Source: an uncultured Bacteroidales bacterium (lineage in GTDB: Bacteria > Bacteroidota > Bacteroidia > Bacteroidales > Paludibacteraceae). From it: 7,255 nt of DNA. Where the stretch lies: assembly GCA_903873355.1 (NCBI GenBank), contig CAIQOG010000101.1, positions 1 through 7,255 of the forward strand. The letters are read 5' to 3'. The translations under genes and the position numbers were made by a program. Shown in pieces: positions 1 through 6,302 of the stretch (the first letter of the stretch is position 1; every line of letters starts with the position of its first letter). Under the pieces are notes generated by a model. It saw only the letters and a list, made by a program, of their open reading frames with translations, was not told the DNA's origin and made no database searches.

Positions 1-491
1 CCGGAACAAAATATGTGAGCGGTTCGCAGGATTCATTGGGAATTACCATGCCTGGATTGAATAAGTATTTCTACGATGGTGGTTACTGGCCGGAAGATAT
101 ACAAAGCATTCTGGTTGGTGAATTGCTCGAATGGATTGAACAACGGATTTGGATGATTCCACTTTATCCACGACACGACAATTATGATGTGTTGGCTAAT
201 ACAAATATAGATGAAGTTGGTGCTAAGAAACTCAGTGAAGCAACTGAAAGCTGCTGGAAAGCCCTTCAACAAAAGGATGCCATAGCTGTAGGAAAACACA
301 TGACAGAAAGTTTTGAAGCACAAATAGCCATGTTCCCCAACATGGTTTCTCCAGATATTCTGGCTCAGATTGCAGTTTACAAGCCAAATGTTTTGGGTTG
401 GAAAGTGAGTGGAGCTGGCGGTGGTGGTTACCTGATTTTCTTCAGTGAACAACCGATTGAAAATGCAATCCAGATCAGAATCCGCCGGTAA
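1..491 (+). CDS. GHMP-family sugar kinase, C-terminal part (5' end outside window)
   Basis: The reading frame is open from the first bases of the window, so the GTG at 15 is an internal valine (context ..GTKYVSGSQDSLG) and the true start lies upstream. About 162 residues are visible, ending at TAA 489-491. The glycine-rich motif VSGAGGGGYLIF near the C-terminus is the third conserved GHMP motif, which in the family helps form the ATP/substrate pocket. The stretches GSQDSLGI, MPGLNK and EAQIAMFPNMV resemble the Bacteroidota GHMP kinases annotated as galactokinase-like or heptose-7-phosphate kinase (HddA-like). The expected role is ATP-dependent phosphorylation of a sugar or sugar phosphate in the cytoplasm, feeding nucleotide-sugar and surface-glycan synthesis. 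The substrate cannot be told from this fragment, and the N-terminal ATP-binding motif is not in view. The gene converges on the amidase gene with no bases between the stop codons. Confidence 0.85.
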   Translation, partial: GTKYVSGSQDSLGITMPGLNKYFYDGGYWPEDIQSILVGELLEWIEQRIWMIPLYPRHDNYDVLANTNIDEVGAKKLSEATESCWKALQQKDAIAVGKHMTESFEAQIAMFPNMVSPDILAQIAVYKPNVLGWKVSGAGGGGYLIFFSEQPIENAIQIRIRR

Positions 492-1043
492 TCAGTTCGA
501 TATCACTTTCTGAAATTCTTCCCAATTCAGATTCCATGGATCTGTTTTCCGCTCAGGTGCAATATCACTGTGGCGCAGAACATATTTAATATTGTGTCGG
601 CGCTGAATGTCTTTTACCAAAGCGGTTAATGAATTAATCTGCTTTTCGGTAGGCTTGTCCGAAACATCATCTGTGGTTACAAGCTCAATTCCAATGGAAC
701 ATTGATTAACAGATGTTTGTCCATCTGGAAGACAACTTTTACCGGCCTGAAAGGATATATCTTTTTCGTTTACCAGTCTGATAATTTTACCATTTCGGGC
801 TATCAGATAATGTGAACTAACATGGTAATGATGGAATTGGTTGATAATTCTGCTGATACAATATTTATCACTTCCGGATTTATTGAAAACAGAATGAATA
901 ATAATAGCTTCTATGGTTCTGTTGAAAGCTGCTCTCATTCCAAAGTGAACTTTTCTATCAATTATTTTCAGCTCTTTATTGGCAGATGCAATTGTAGCTC
1001 CAAGCAGAAGGATAACAATAAGTGTGTATCTGAACTTAACCAT
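492..1043 (-). CDS. Secreted N-acetylmuramoyl-L-alanine amidase (Amidase_2 / AmpD-like)
   Basis: The 183-residue protein has a signal peptide (basic MVKFR, hydrophobic residues 7-19, probable cleavage near ASA-NKE at 19-22), so it should act in the periplasm or outside the cell. The rest is one Amidase_2 (PGRP/AmpD/T7 lysozyme-like) domain. The zinc and catalytic residues fit the family: His50 in IIIHS, Glu120 in IGIEL, His158 in LRHSD, and Lys166 and Asp168 in RKTDPW. Family knowledge says such enzymes cut the amide bond between N-acetylmuramic acid and L-alanine of the stem peptide. Three cysteines (62, 104, 115) remain in the mature protein, so a disulfide is possible. The ATG lies 2 bp after the TAG of the upstream membrane gene, which argues for cotranscription and supports this start. 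The exact substrate (sacculus or released muropeptides) is uncertain. Confidence 0.93.
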   Translation of the reverse strand: MVKFRYTLIVILLLGATIASANKELKIIDRKVHFGMRAAFNRTIEAIIIHSVFNKSGSDKYCISRIINQFHHYHVSSHYLIARNGKIIRLVNEKDISFQAGKSCLPDGQTSVNQCSIGIELVTTDDVSDKPTEKQINSLTALVKDIQRRHNIKYVLRHSDIAPERKTDPWNLNWEEFQKVISN

Positions 1044-1045
1044 GA

Positions 1046-1489
1046 CTATTTGATAAACATTCCATTAAAATACATCCAAATAACATAACGTGCAAATTTA
1101 CCTATCAACATCGAAATCGCCACTTTCCACCAGTTACAACGAAAAAACCCGGTTGCAACGGCAATCACATCGCCTATAAACGGCACGAAAGAGAAAAAAG
1201 CAAACCAATCACCGTATTTCTGAATCCGTACGGTATAACTTTCCATTTTCTCTTTTTTTACGCCGAGATATTTCTCAATCCATTCAATTTTTCCCAATAA
1301 ACCGACATAGTAGCTTGTCATTCCACCCAACCAATTGCCAAGTGTAGCTACCCAGACGCAAGTCCAGGGGTCTAAACCACCAAAAACCATAGCCGAGAAA
1401 ATGATTTCGGAACTGAACGGAACGACAGTTGCTGCAAGAAAAGAGGCAAGAAAAAGGCCGATATAGCCCAACTCCATGAATATACTCAT
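1046..1489 (-). CDS. YqaA-like VTT/DedA-family inner-membrane protein
   Basis: This is a 147-residue, strongly hydrophobic protein, close to the length of E. coli YqaA (about 142). Hydrophobic segments lie near residues 7-34, 43-64, 95-115 and 122-143. Family-like features are the acidic residue in PFSSE (Glu28) in the first re-entrant-like segment, GNWLGG (51-56), and the block KYGDWFAFFSFVPFIGDVIA (91-110) followed by a glycine at 114, which corresponds to the R-F-x-P-G-x-R region of DedA proteins. DedA/VTT proteins are linked to membrane homeostasis and, for some members, to flipping of undecaprenyl phosphate or phospholipids; the role of the YqaA branch is not settled. The start codon directly follows the TAA of the preceding gene (TAAATG on the coding strand), so translational coupling is likely. 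Sharing a transcript with a peptidoglycan amidase fits an envelope role, but that is inference. Confidence 0.85.
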   Translation of the reverse strand: MSIFMELGYIGLFLASFLAATVVPFSSEIIFSAMVFGGLDPWTCVWVATLGNWLGGMTSYYVGLLGKIEWIEKYLGVKKEKMESYTVRIQKYGDWFAFFSFVPFIGDVIAVATGFFRCNWWKVAISMLIGKFARYVIWMYFNGMFIK

Positions 1490-2482
1490 TTAGAGGGAGA
1501 TGTTTTTTAGGAATATGAAAGCCAAATTTAAGGTAATGAATATGATAAATAAAAGTCCGTTAAAGTTATTATTCTGATTCAACGTGAGTGGGTGCGACAA
1601 TAACAGAGCGTAAATAAATGCTATCAAAGGAAGAAATACAGTCAGATGATTCATGAAAATAACTGATAATACAACTAATGAAAAAATAAGTAGCATTAGA
1701 AAGTTTAGTTTATTTCGGGTTTGAATAGCATCGCTTCTCGACATGGAAATCAGTCCGATTAGGCCAAAAATAAATATCAGAATCATTGCTCCGCCGTAAA
1801 TAAACTGAATCAATGAAAATGAAGCGAAATTAATCCCGAAATTAATATTAACCGAAAACAGGTTATATAAATTTGTATTTGGATTAATAAGGTAAATAAT
1901 TGAAATATACAGAACCCAGGGCGCTAAAGCTCCCATGACAGAAGCCAGAAATGTCCGTAACGACAAGCTCTGAAAAATGATAAATCCTATCCAGCAAACC
2001 GGAATCAGAAAAATATACTCATTGATAATCAGACTACTTACACTTATCAGTAAACATCCCAGAAAGGCCTCTTCAGAGGCTTTGTTGTTGCGCAACATAT
2101 TGAAAAAGTTGAACACGGCTAATATAGACAAAGTCAAAGCTATATGAGGACTAATCTGAGTATGAGTTGGATACCATGCGGCCATCAACAGCAGAAAAAT
2201 CAGAATAGGTAAGAAGGTGCGAATCCGGATAATCGTGAATTTGTTGTTTATCTGGGCTAATAAAAACGCATTTAATAAGGTAACCGAAAATATGATAATC
2301 GTTGTTATCAATGAATTCCCAACTAAAGAGGCTATAAAATCACCCTGACTACCCGACTGAACAAGTGGTAAATGAAAGCCACTAAACCCAAAATCGGATA
2401 ACCATAAAAGCATGCACCCAATCACCAACAACACCGCCAGTGGAATGCTTGGAACAATAAAACTTCTCAGCGTAATCCTCAT
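1490..2482 (-). CDS. Polytopic membrane protein, DUF6427-like
   Basis: The 330-residue protein is almost entirely hydrophobic, with about ten or eleven likely membrane segments near residues 9-29, 56-77, 88-104, 111-129, 138-154, 156-172, 183-199, 220-248, 259-277, 279-295 and 308-325. No catalytic motif is visible. A cytoplasmic-looking basic/polar loop at 247-260 (MSRSDAIQTRNKLN) precedes the last helices. The layout and the pieces RNNKASEEAFLGC (131-143) and LRTFLASVMGALAPW (175-189) resemble the DUF6427 family, which I know mainly from Bacteroidota and whose function is unknown; this is recognition from memory, not a search. A remote alternative is a glycan ligase or O-antigen-polymerase-like fold. 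The gene starts 25 bp after the Dcp stop codon, across a heptamer repeat, and its stop abuts the next start, placing it inside the operon. Confidence 0.7.
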   Translation of the reverse strand: MRITLRSFIVPSIPLAVLLVIGCMLLWLSDFGFSGFHLPLVQSGSQGDFIASLVGNSLITTIIIFSVTLLNAFLLAQINNKFTIIRIRTFLPILIFLLLMAAWYPTHTQISPHIALTLSILAVFNFFNMLRNNKASEEAFLGCLLISVSSLIINEYIFLIPVCWIGFIIFQSLSLRTFLASVMGALAPWVLYISIIYLINPNTNLYNLFSVNINFGINFASFSLIQFIYGGAMILIFIFGLIGLISMSRSDAIQTRNKLNFLMLLIFSLVVLSVIFMNHLTVFLPLIAFIYALLLSHPLTLNQNNNFNGLLFIIFITLNLAFIFLKNISL

Positions 2483-2484
2483 TA

Positions 2485-2510
2485 AACTACCAACTATAAA
2501 CTATCAACTA
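2485..2510. repeat. Heptamer microrepeat (AACTATM, 3.7 copies) at a gene junction
   Basis: On the plus strand the units are AACTACC (2485-2491), AACTATA (2492-2498), AACTATC (2499-2505) and a partial AACTA (2506-2510), exactly in a 7-bp period. The repeat fills nearly all of the 25-bp gap between the Dcp stop codon and the start of the membrane gene. Its last partial copy supplies the TAG stop of the peptidase on the minus strand (2508-2510). It could expand or contract by slippage; no regulatory role is shown. Confidence 0.85.
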
Positions 2511-4601
2511 TTTCAATCCTCTTCTCTTCAACAGTGCATCCGGATTTGGGCTTGAGCCACGGAAGTCACGATAAAGCTTCATCGGGTCGTCAGAATCGCC
2601 CCGTTCAAGTAATTTCTTGCGGAAAGCAGTAGCAACTTTCGGGTTGTAAACATCGCCTGTTTCCTTGAAAGCCTGAAATGCATCAGCATCCAGCACGGCT
2701 GCCCAGGTGTAGCTATAATATCCGGCGCAATACTCACCACTGAAAATATGGTTGAAATATGAACTGCGGTAACGAACAATGATTTGAGGAATCATGCCGA
2801 TTTTAGCAAGTGATGCATTCTCAAAAGCCGTTACGTCGAAATTCGCTGTGTCTTTCATCATGTGATAATCCATATCGAGAAACGAAGCAGCCAGTAATTC
2901 GGTGTTGATAAAACCCTGATTGAACGTACCTGCTTTCTGAATTTTATCCATCAATTCTTTTGGCATCACAGCACCGGTCTGGTAATGACGGGCATAGGTT
3001 TTCATTACTTCAGGTTCCCAGCACCAGTTTTCCATTACCTGTGAGGGCAGTTCCACGAAATCGCGGGCAACGTTTGTACCGGAAAGTTCGGGATAGGTAC
3101 ATTGAGTCATTAATCCGTGCAGTGCATGACCAAATTCGTGGAAAAGTGTTTCCACCTCGTCCATGTTCAGCAACGAAGGTTTATCTTTGGTCGGTTTGGT
3201 GAAATTGCCAATATTGCAGATAATCGGACGGTGGTTTTTGCCATCTTTTATGTATTGATCATCAATGTTATTCATCCATGCACCGGCACGTTTTCCGGCA
3301 CGGGGGAAATAATCGGTATACAAAATTCCAATCAGCGAACCATCGGCATCGCTCACCTCAAATACTTCCACATCCGGGTCGTAAACCGGCATATCGCTTA
3401 GTTTTTTGAATTTCAGACCGTAGAGCTTTGAGGCTAAATCGAATACTCCCTGACGCACATTTTCAAGTTTGAAATAAGGGCGAAGCACTTCTTCTTCGAG
3501 GTCATATTTTGCTTTGCGCAGTTTTTCGGAATAATACCACCAGTCCCACGGTTCCAGTTTTTGGCCTTTTCCTTCGGCATCCATCAGTTTTTGCAGTTCG
3601 GCAGCTTCTTCTTTAGCTTTGGCCACAGCCGGAGTCCAAACCGTGTTCAGCAAATCATAAACTGCTTTCGGTGTTTTGGCCATGGTGTCGTCCAGAATAA
3701 AATCGGCCGAAGTGGCAAAGCCCAGCAGTTGTGCTTTTTGGGTGCGCAGTTTCATTATTTTATTAATCACTGCATCATTGTTGCTGGCGTTTTTATGATT
3801 GGCACGGGTGGTATATGCCATGAGCAGTTCCTTGCGAAGTTCGCGGTTTTCGCTGTATTGAAGCACCGGAATAAAACTGGCTTTCTGGGTTGTAAACAAC
3901 CATTTTCCGGGCATTTTAGCTTCTTTGGCAGCCTCGGCAGCAGCCTGAATCACACTTTCGGGCAATCCGGCCAATTCAGCTTTGTTTGTAACTATTTTCT
4001 GGTAAGCATTGGTTTCGTCCAGCACATTTTTTCCGAATGCCAACTGTGCCAGCCCGAGTTCTTTGTTGATAGCACGCAGTTTGGTTTTCTGCTCCGGATT
4101 CAATGCTGCACCGCTGCGGATAAAATTGCGATGGTATTTTTCCAGCAAGCGGAGTTGTTCGGCAGTCAAACCGAGTTTCGTGCGGTTTTCATAAATGGTT
4201 TTCACCCGACTGAAAAGTTTCTCGTTCAGAAAGATATTGTCGTTATGCTCGGACAGAACAGGCGATATTTCGTTGGCAATTTTCTCCATTCCGTCGTTGG
4301 TATTGCAGGAATAGAGATTGAAAAATACCGACGAAACTTTTTTCAGTAACTCGCCGCTGAATTCCAGTTTTTCAATGGTGTTGGCAAAAGTTGGAGCTTC
4401 TGTGCTGTTGGCAATGGCATCCACTTCGGCCTGATGCTGTTTGATACCTTCTTTGAAAGCGGGCATATAGTGCTCATTCTTAATCTTATCGAATGGCGGA
4501 GCACCGTATTTATTTTTGTAGGTTTCGAAAAACGGATTATCTGATTTTACACATCCCATAAGCAGGATTCCAAGGGTTAAAGTGAATACTATTTTTTTCA
4601 T
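2508..4601 (-). CDS. dcp: M3-family metallopeptidase (peptidyl-dipeptidase Dcp-like), predicted lipoprotein
   Basis: The 697-residue protein has the length of Dcp / oligopeptidase A. The zinc motif HEFGH lies at 488-492 (context ETLFHEFGHALHGLM). The third ligand is probably Glu517 in DFVELPSQ, 29 residues after the first histidine, the spacing known from thimet oligopeptidase. A C-terminal block with His618 and GYYSYTW (627-633) matches the M3 substrate-binding and transition-state region. The family cleaves short peptides; Dcp removes C-terminal dipeptides. Unlike cytoplasmic E. coli Dcp, this protein starts with a lipoprotein signal: MKK, a hydrophobic core, and lipobox LMGC with Cys17 as the lipidation site. 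It is therefore predicted to sit on an envelope membrane and digest peptides there. It is the first gene of a four-gene minus-strand cluster and has a good -7 element upstream. Whether it acts as a dipeptidyl carboxypeptidase or an endo-oligopeptidase cannot be decided here. Confidence 0.93.
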   Translation of the reverse strand: MKKIVFTLTLGILLMGCVKSDNPFFETYKNKYGAPPFDKIKNEHYMPAFKEGIKQHQAEVDAIANSTEAPTFANTIEKLEFSGELLKKVSSVFFNLYSCNTNDGMEKIANEISPVLSEHNDNIFLNEKLFSRVKTIYENRTKLGLTAEQLRLLEKYHRNFIRSGAALNPEQKTKLRAINKELGLAQLAFGKNVLDETNAYQKIVTNKAELAGLPESVIQAAAEAAKEAKMPGKWLFTTQKASFIPVLQYSENRELRKELLMAYTTRANHKNASNNDAVINKIMKLRTQKAQLLGFATSADFILDDTMAKTPKAVYDLLNTVWTPAVAKAKEEAAELQKLMDAEGKGQKLEPWDWWYYSEKLRKAKYDLEEEVLRPYFKLENVRQGVFDLASKLYGLKFKKLSDMPVYDPDVEVFEVSDADGSLIGILYTDYFPRAGKRAGAWMNNIDDQYIKDGKNHRPIICNIGNFTKPTKDKPSLLNMDEVETLFHEFGHALHGLMTQCTYPELSGTNVARDFVELPSQVMENWCWEPEVMKTYARHYQTGAVMPKELMDKIQKAGTFNQGFINTELLAASFLDMDYHMMKDTANFDVTAFENASLAKIGMIPQIIVRYRSSYFNHIFSGEYCAGYYSYTWAAVLDADAFQAFKETGDVYNPKVATAFRKKLLERGDSDDPMKLYRDFRGSSPNPDALLKRRGLK

Positions 4602-4639
4602 GTTTTTGTATCATTTGAAGGTGAAACATTTTTGAAGCA

Positions 4640-4667
4640 CAAAGATACATATTTTTATAGTAAACAA
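4640..4667 (-). promoter_or_regulatory. Bacteroidota-type promoter for the dcp-led cluster
   Basis: On the minus strand TATCTTTG (4647 to 4640) matches the -7 consensus TAnnTTTG. A TTG at 4667-4665 lies 17 bp upstream and is a plausible -33 element, within an AT-rich spacer. Transcription would start around 4632-4636, giving a leader of about 30-35 nt before the ATG at 4601. This is the only convincing promoter seen for the minus-strand cluster down to 492. Confidence 0.65.
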
Positions 4668-4758
4668 GTAACATGCAGACGAGGAAACGAGTAGACAGAG
4701 AAACAAGATTATTTCAGGTACAAATAAAGCAGATGACCTTTTTATCAATTATTTAGCG

Positions 4759-4766
4759 TATCTTTG
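4759..4766 (+). promoter_or_regulatory. Bacteroidota-type -7 element for the cold-shock-domain gene
   Basis: TATCTTTG matches TAnnTTTG and sits 46 bp upstream of the ATG at 4813, implying a leader of about 40 nt. No clear TTG is seen at the -33 position (the region around 4732-4742 reads GATGACCTTTT). The leader is A/C-rich with no Shine-Dalgarno sequence, as is usual in this phylum. The element shares GTATCTTTG with the divergent dcp promoter about 110 bp away. Confidence 0.6.
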
Positions 4767-4812
4767 CACACTCTAACATTAAACTCAATTTTAATAAAAC
4801 CACACACAATTA

Positions 4813-5256
4813 ATGGCAAAATCGCAAACCACTTTCAACAAACAAGACAAAGAAAAGAAACGTTTAAAGAAAAAACAGGATAAAGTTCTTAAAAAAGAAG
4901 AACGCAAACAAAGTGGCGATGGCGGTTTGGATAGCATGATTGCCTATGTGGATGAATTTGGACGTATTACCGATACTCCGCCGGATCCAACCCGTAAAAC
5001 AAAAGTGGATGTAAACACGATTGAAATTGGCGTGGCACGCCGCGAAGATGTGGCTGAACCCACCGAACGTACCGGGAAAATTGACTATTTCGACTCCTCC
5101 AAAGGTTTCGGGTTTATCAAGGAAACCAGCTCACAGGAAAAATTCTTTGTTCACGTAAAAGGGCTTCTTCAGGATGTAAAAGAAGGCGACACCGTTACTT
5201 TTGAACTTGAACGCGGACTGAAAGGCATGAATGCCGTCCGGGTAAAGAAAATTTAA
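4813..5256 (+). CDS. Cold-shock-domain protein with basic N-terminal extension
   Basis: The protein has 147 residues. The C-terminal part (about 86-147) is a cold-shock domain: RTGKIDYFDSSKGFGFI carries the RNP1-type motif KGFGFI (97-102), followed by the RNP2-like FFVHV (111-115) and EGDTVTFEL (124-132). Such OB-fold domains bind single-stranded RNA or DNA and act as RNA chaperones or translation modulators in the cytoplasm. Classical Csp proteins are about 67-70 residues. Here residues 1-33 form a lysine/glutamate-rich, probably helical, highly charged tail. Residues 34-85 form a linker with YVDEFGRITDTPPDP (45-59), a segment I recall from Bacteroidota homologues of this length. The gene stands alone between a divergent promoter region and its own terminator. 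Cold induction is possible but not visible; the leader of about 40 nt is shorter than that of E. coli cspA. Confidence 0.9.
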   Translation: MAKSQTTFNKQDKEKKRLKKKQDKVLKKEERKQSGDGGLDSMIAYVDEFGRITDTPPDPTRKTKVDVNTIEIGVARREDVAEPTERTGKIDYFDSSKGFGFIKETSSQEKFFVHVKGLLQDVKEGDTVTFELERGLKGMNAVRVKKI

Positions 5257-5280
5257 AATCACCATTCAGATATACAGAAA

Positions 5281-5317
5281 CGAGCTGATTCAATTTGAAT
5301 CAGCTCGCTTTATTTAT
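5281..5317 (+). terminator. Intrinsic terminator of the cold-shock-domain gene
   Basis: A perfect 12-bp stem, CGAGCTGATTCA (5281-5292) with TGAATCAGCTCG (5296-5307), encloses an ATT loop and is followed by CTTTATTTAT. It begins 24 bp after the TAA. The tract after the stem is T-rich though interrupted, so efficient termination on the plus strand is likely. Confidence 0.85.
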
Positions 5318-5320
5318 AAC

Positions 5321-5359
5321 CAAAACCTTTTGGAGTACGGAGTATCCAAAAGAGTTTTG
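5321..5359 (-). terminator. Long imperfect hairpin, probable terminator of the DUF6261-like gene
   Basis: The arms are CAAAAC (5321-5326) plus CTTTTGGA (5327-5334) plus TAC (5336-5338), pairing with GTA (5342-5344), TCCAAAAG (5345-5352) and GTTTTG (5354-5359). This gives 17 pairs with one bulged base on each side and a 3-nt loop. It starts 2 bp after the minus-strand TAA (5362-5364). On the minus strand the 3' arm ends in GGTTTTGG rather than a clean U-tract, so it may be a weak terminator or an mRNA 3'-end protecting structure. Confidence 0.55.
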
Positions 5360-5361
5360 AA

Positions 5362-6126
5362 TTATGCCGGTGTAACTATCGGAGTTTCGGTATGTACTTC
5401 CTTTCCGCTACTTCGGCGCGTGGCACGTGCTTTGAGTTGGGTTTTATAGTACGAAATAAGGTTGTTCATTTCGTTTGCCGGAGTTTGATAGTCAAGTTCT
5501 TCATATTCCGAACTGCAAAACTCAAAGGCATCAAAGAAAGCAATCAATACTTTGTCGGTTTCAGTACGGATGGCACGGGCATCAACGGTTTCGGTTGCCG
5601 CATCATCTTCGGTACGTTGCAGAAACAAGTTAGCAAATTGTGTGTTTACATTAGCCAGTTGTTCGAAGAAAACCGTTAGTGTCAAGCCGTCAGCAGCAGC
5701 TTTTACATCTTCTTTGGCGCTGAAATCAGCCAGCATATCGTTTATGCGTTTGGTTTCAGCATTATAATTTGCAGATGCAATATCGCGACCGTGAATATCC
5801 AGAAAACGATTCATCACCACCACGTGAGGTGCTATGGAAGCCATATTCAGTTTGCCCATATTTTTTACCTGAGCCACTATGGCATTGAAAAGCGCATCGC
5901 GCTCATTGTCTAAATCCACCAGTTTATTACTAAGCGCATTGCTCAACTCCTGCGCTTTGACTTTTGCCAGTTGGGGCATTAATGCCGTTAGCCGTTCAAA
6001 CGTTTTTTTGAGATGCAAAGCCTCTGGGTTATACTTCAGAAAAATGGCTACCAACTGACTTACGAACATGGAATACTCGCTATTCCACAAATGATTCAAC
6101 TTCACACGAAAAATAGATACTTTCAT
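5362..6126 (-). CDS. Hypothetical helical protein, DUF6261-like
   Basis: The 254-residue protein has no signal peptide or membrane segment, so it should be cytoplasmic. It appears almost entirely alpha-helical, with repeated heptad-like hydrophobic spacing and many Glu, Asp, Lys and Ala residues, for example ALHLKKTFERLTALMPQLAK (36-55). The last 20 or so residues (ATRRSSGKEVHTETPIVTPA) are polar and probably disordered. The N-terminal pattern (short FRVKLNHLWNSEY start, then FVSQLVAIFLKY) recalls DUF6261 proteins, which I know as an uncharacterised, often multi-copy Bacteroidales family; this is from memory. No catalytic motif is recognisable. It is monocistronic, convergent with the cold-shock-domain gene, and preceded by an unusually long AT-rich region and a palindrome array. 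A function cannot be assigned. Confidence 0.75.
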   Translation of the reverse strand: MKVSIFRVKLNHLWNSEYSMFVSQLVAIFLKYNPEALHLKKTFERLTALMPQLAKVKAQELSNALSNKLVDLDNERDALFNAIVAQVKNMGKLNMASIAPHVVVMNRFLDIHGRDIASANYNAETKRINDMLADFSAKEDVKAAADGLTLTVFFEQLANVNTQFANLFLQRTEDDAATETVDARAIRTETDKVLIAFFDAFEFCSSEYEELDYQTPANEMNNLISYYKTQLKARATRRSSGKEVHTETPIVTPA

Positions 6127-6302
6127 AAAAATTCAAGTTATTTTGTTTGTATTAGAAAATTATTAACACAAAAATATAAATAATCTTTGAAATTTTAGTC
6201 TAAAATTCAAATTAATTTTAAGAAAAACACAAACTTTTTTCGTCAACTATTTCTACTTTAATTTAACTGATTGATAGTTAAACGGTTAAGTTAAGGACGT
6301 AA
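6127..6302. other. AT-rich non-coding leader region
   Basis: No supportable coding frame was found here. It holds the possible -7 element at 6169-6176 and a small perfect inverted repeat, TTTAACT (6262-6268) and AGTTAAA (6276-6282), with a 7-nt spacer that could be an operator or simply a chance AT-rich palindrome. Its last 17 bases (6286-6302) keep weak similarity to the palindrome core of the adjacent 41-bp array and may be a decayed extra unit. Confidence 0.5.
6169..6176 (-). promoter_or_regulatory. Possible -7 element for the DUF6261-like gene
   Basis: On the minus strand TATTTTTG fits TAnnTTTG and lies 43 bp upstream of the ATG at 6126. No TTG stands at the right -33 distance (the nearest CAA on the plus strand is at 6208-6210, too far away), and the region is so AT-rich that a chance match is plausible. 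Confidence 0.35.

Noticed and set aside
33..452. A 139-codon minus-strand open frame opposite the kinase
   Set aside because: It overlaps a clear GHMP kinase reading frame completely and shows no family features.
15..491. Complete 158-residue gene starting at GTG 15
   Set aside because: The frame is open upstream to the window edge and the sequence is only the C-terminal part of a GHMP kinase; the GTG is an internal valine.
3561..4349. A 262-codon open frame on the plus strand opposite dcp
   Set aside because: The product is rich in Phe, Gly, His and Cys with no recognisable motif, and it lies wholly inside a well-supported conserved peptidase gene; it is an antisense shadow.
6262..6282. 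Perfect 7-bp inverted repeat TTTAACT / AGTTAAA as a repressor operator
   Set aside because: It is real as sequence, but too short and AT-rich in an AT-rich region to claim as an operator, and it is about 136 bp upstream of the nearest start codon; kept only as a note in the leader-region entry.
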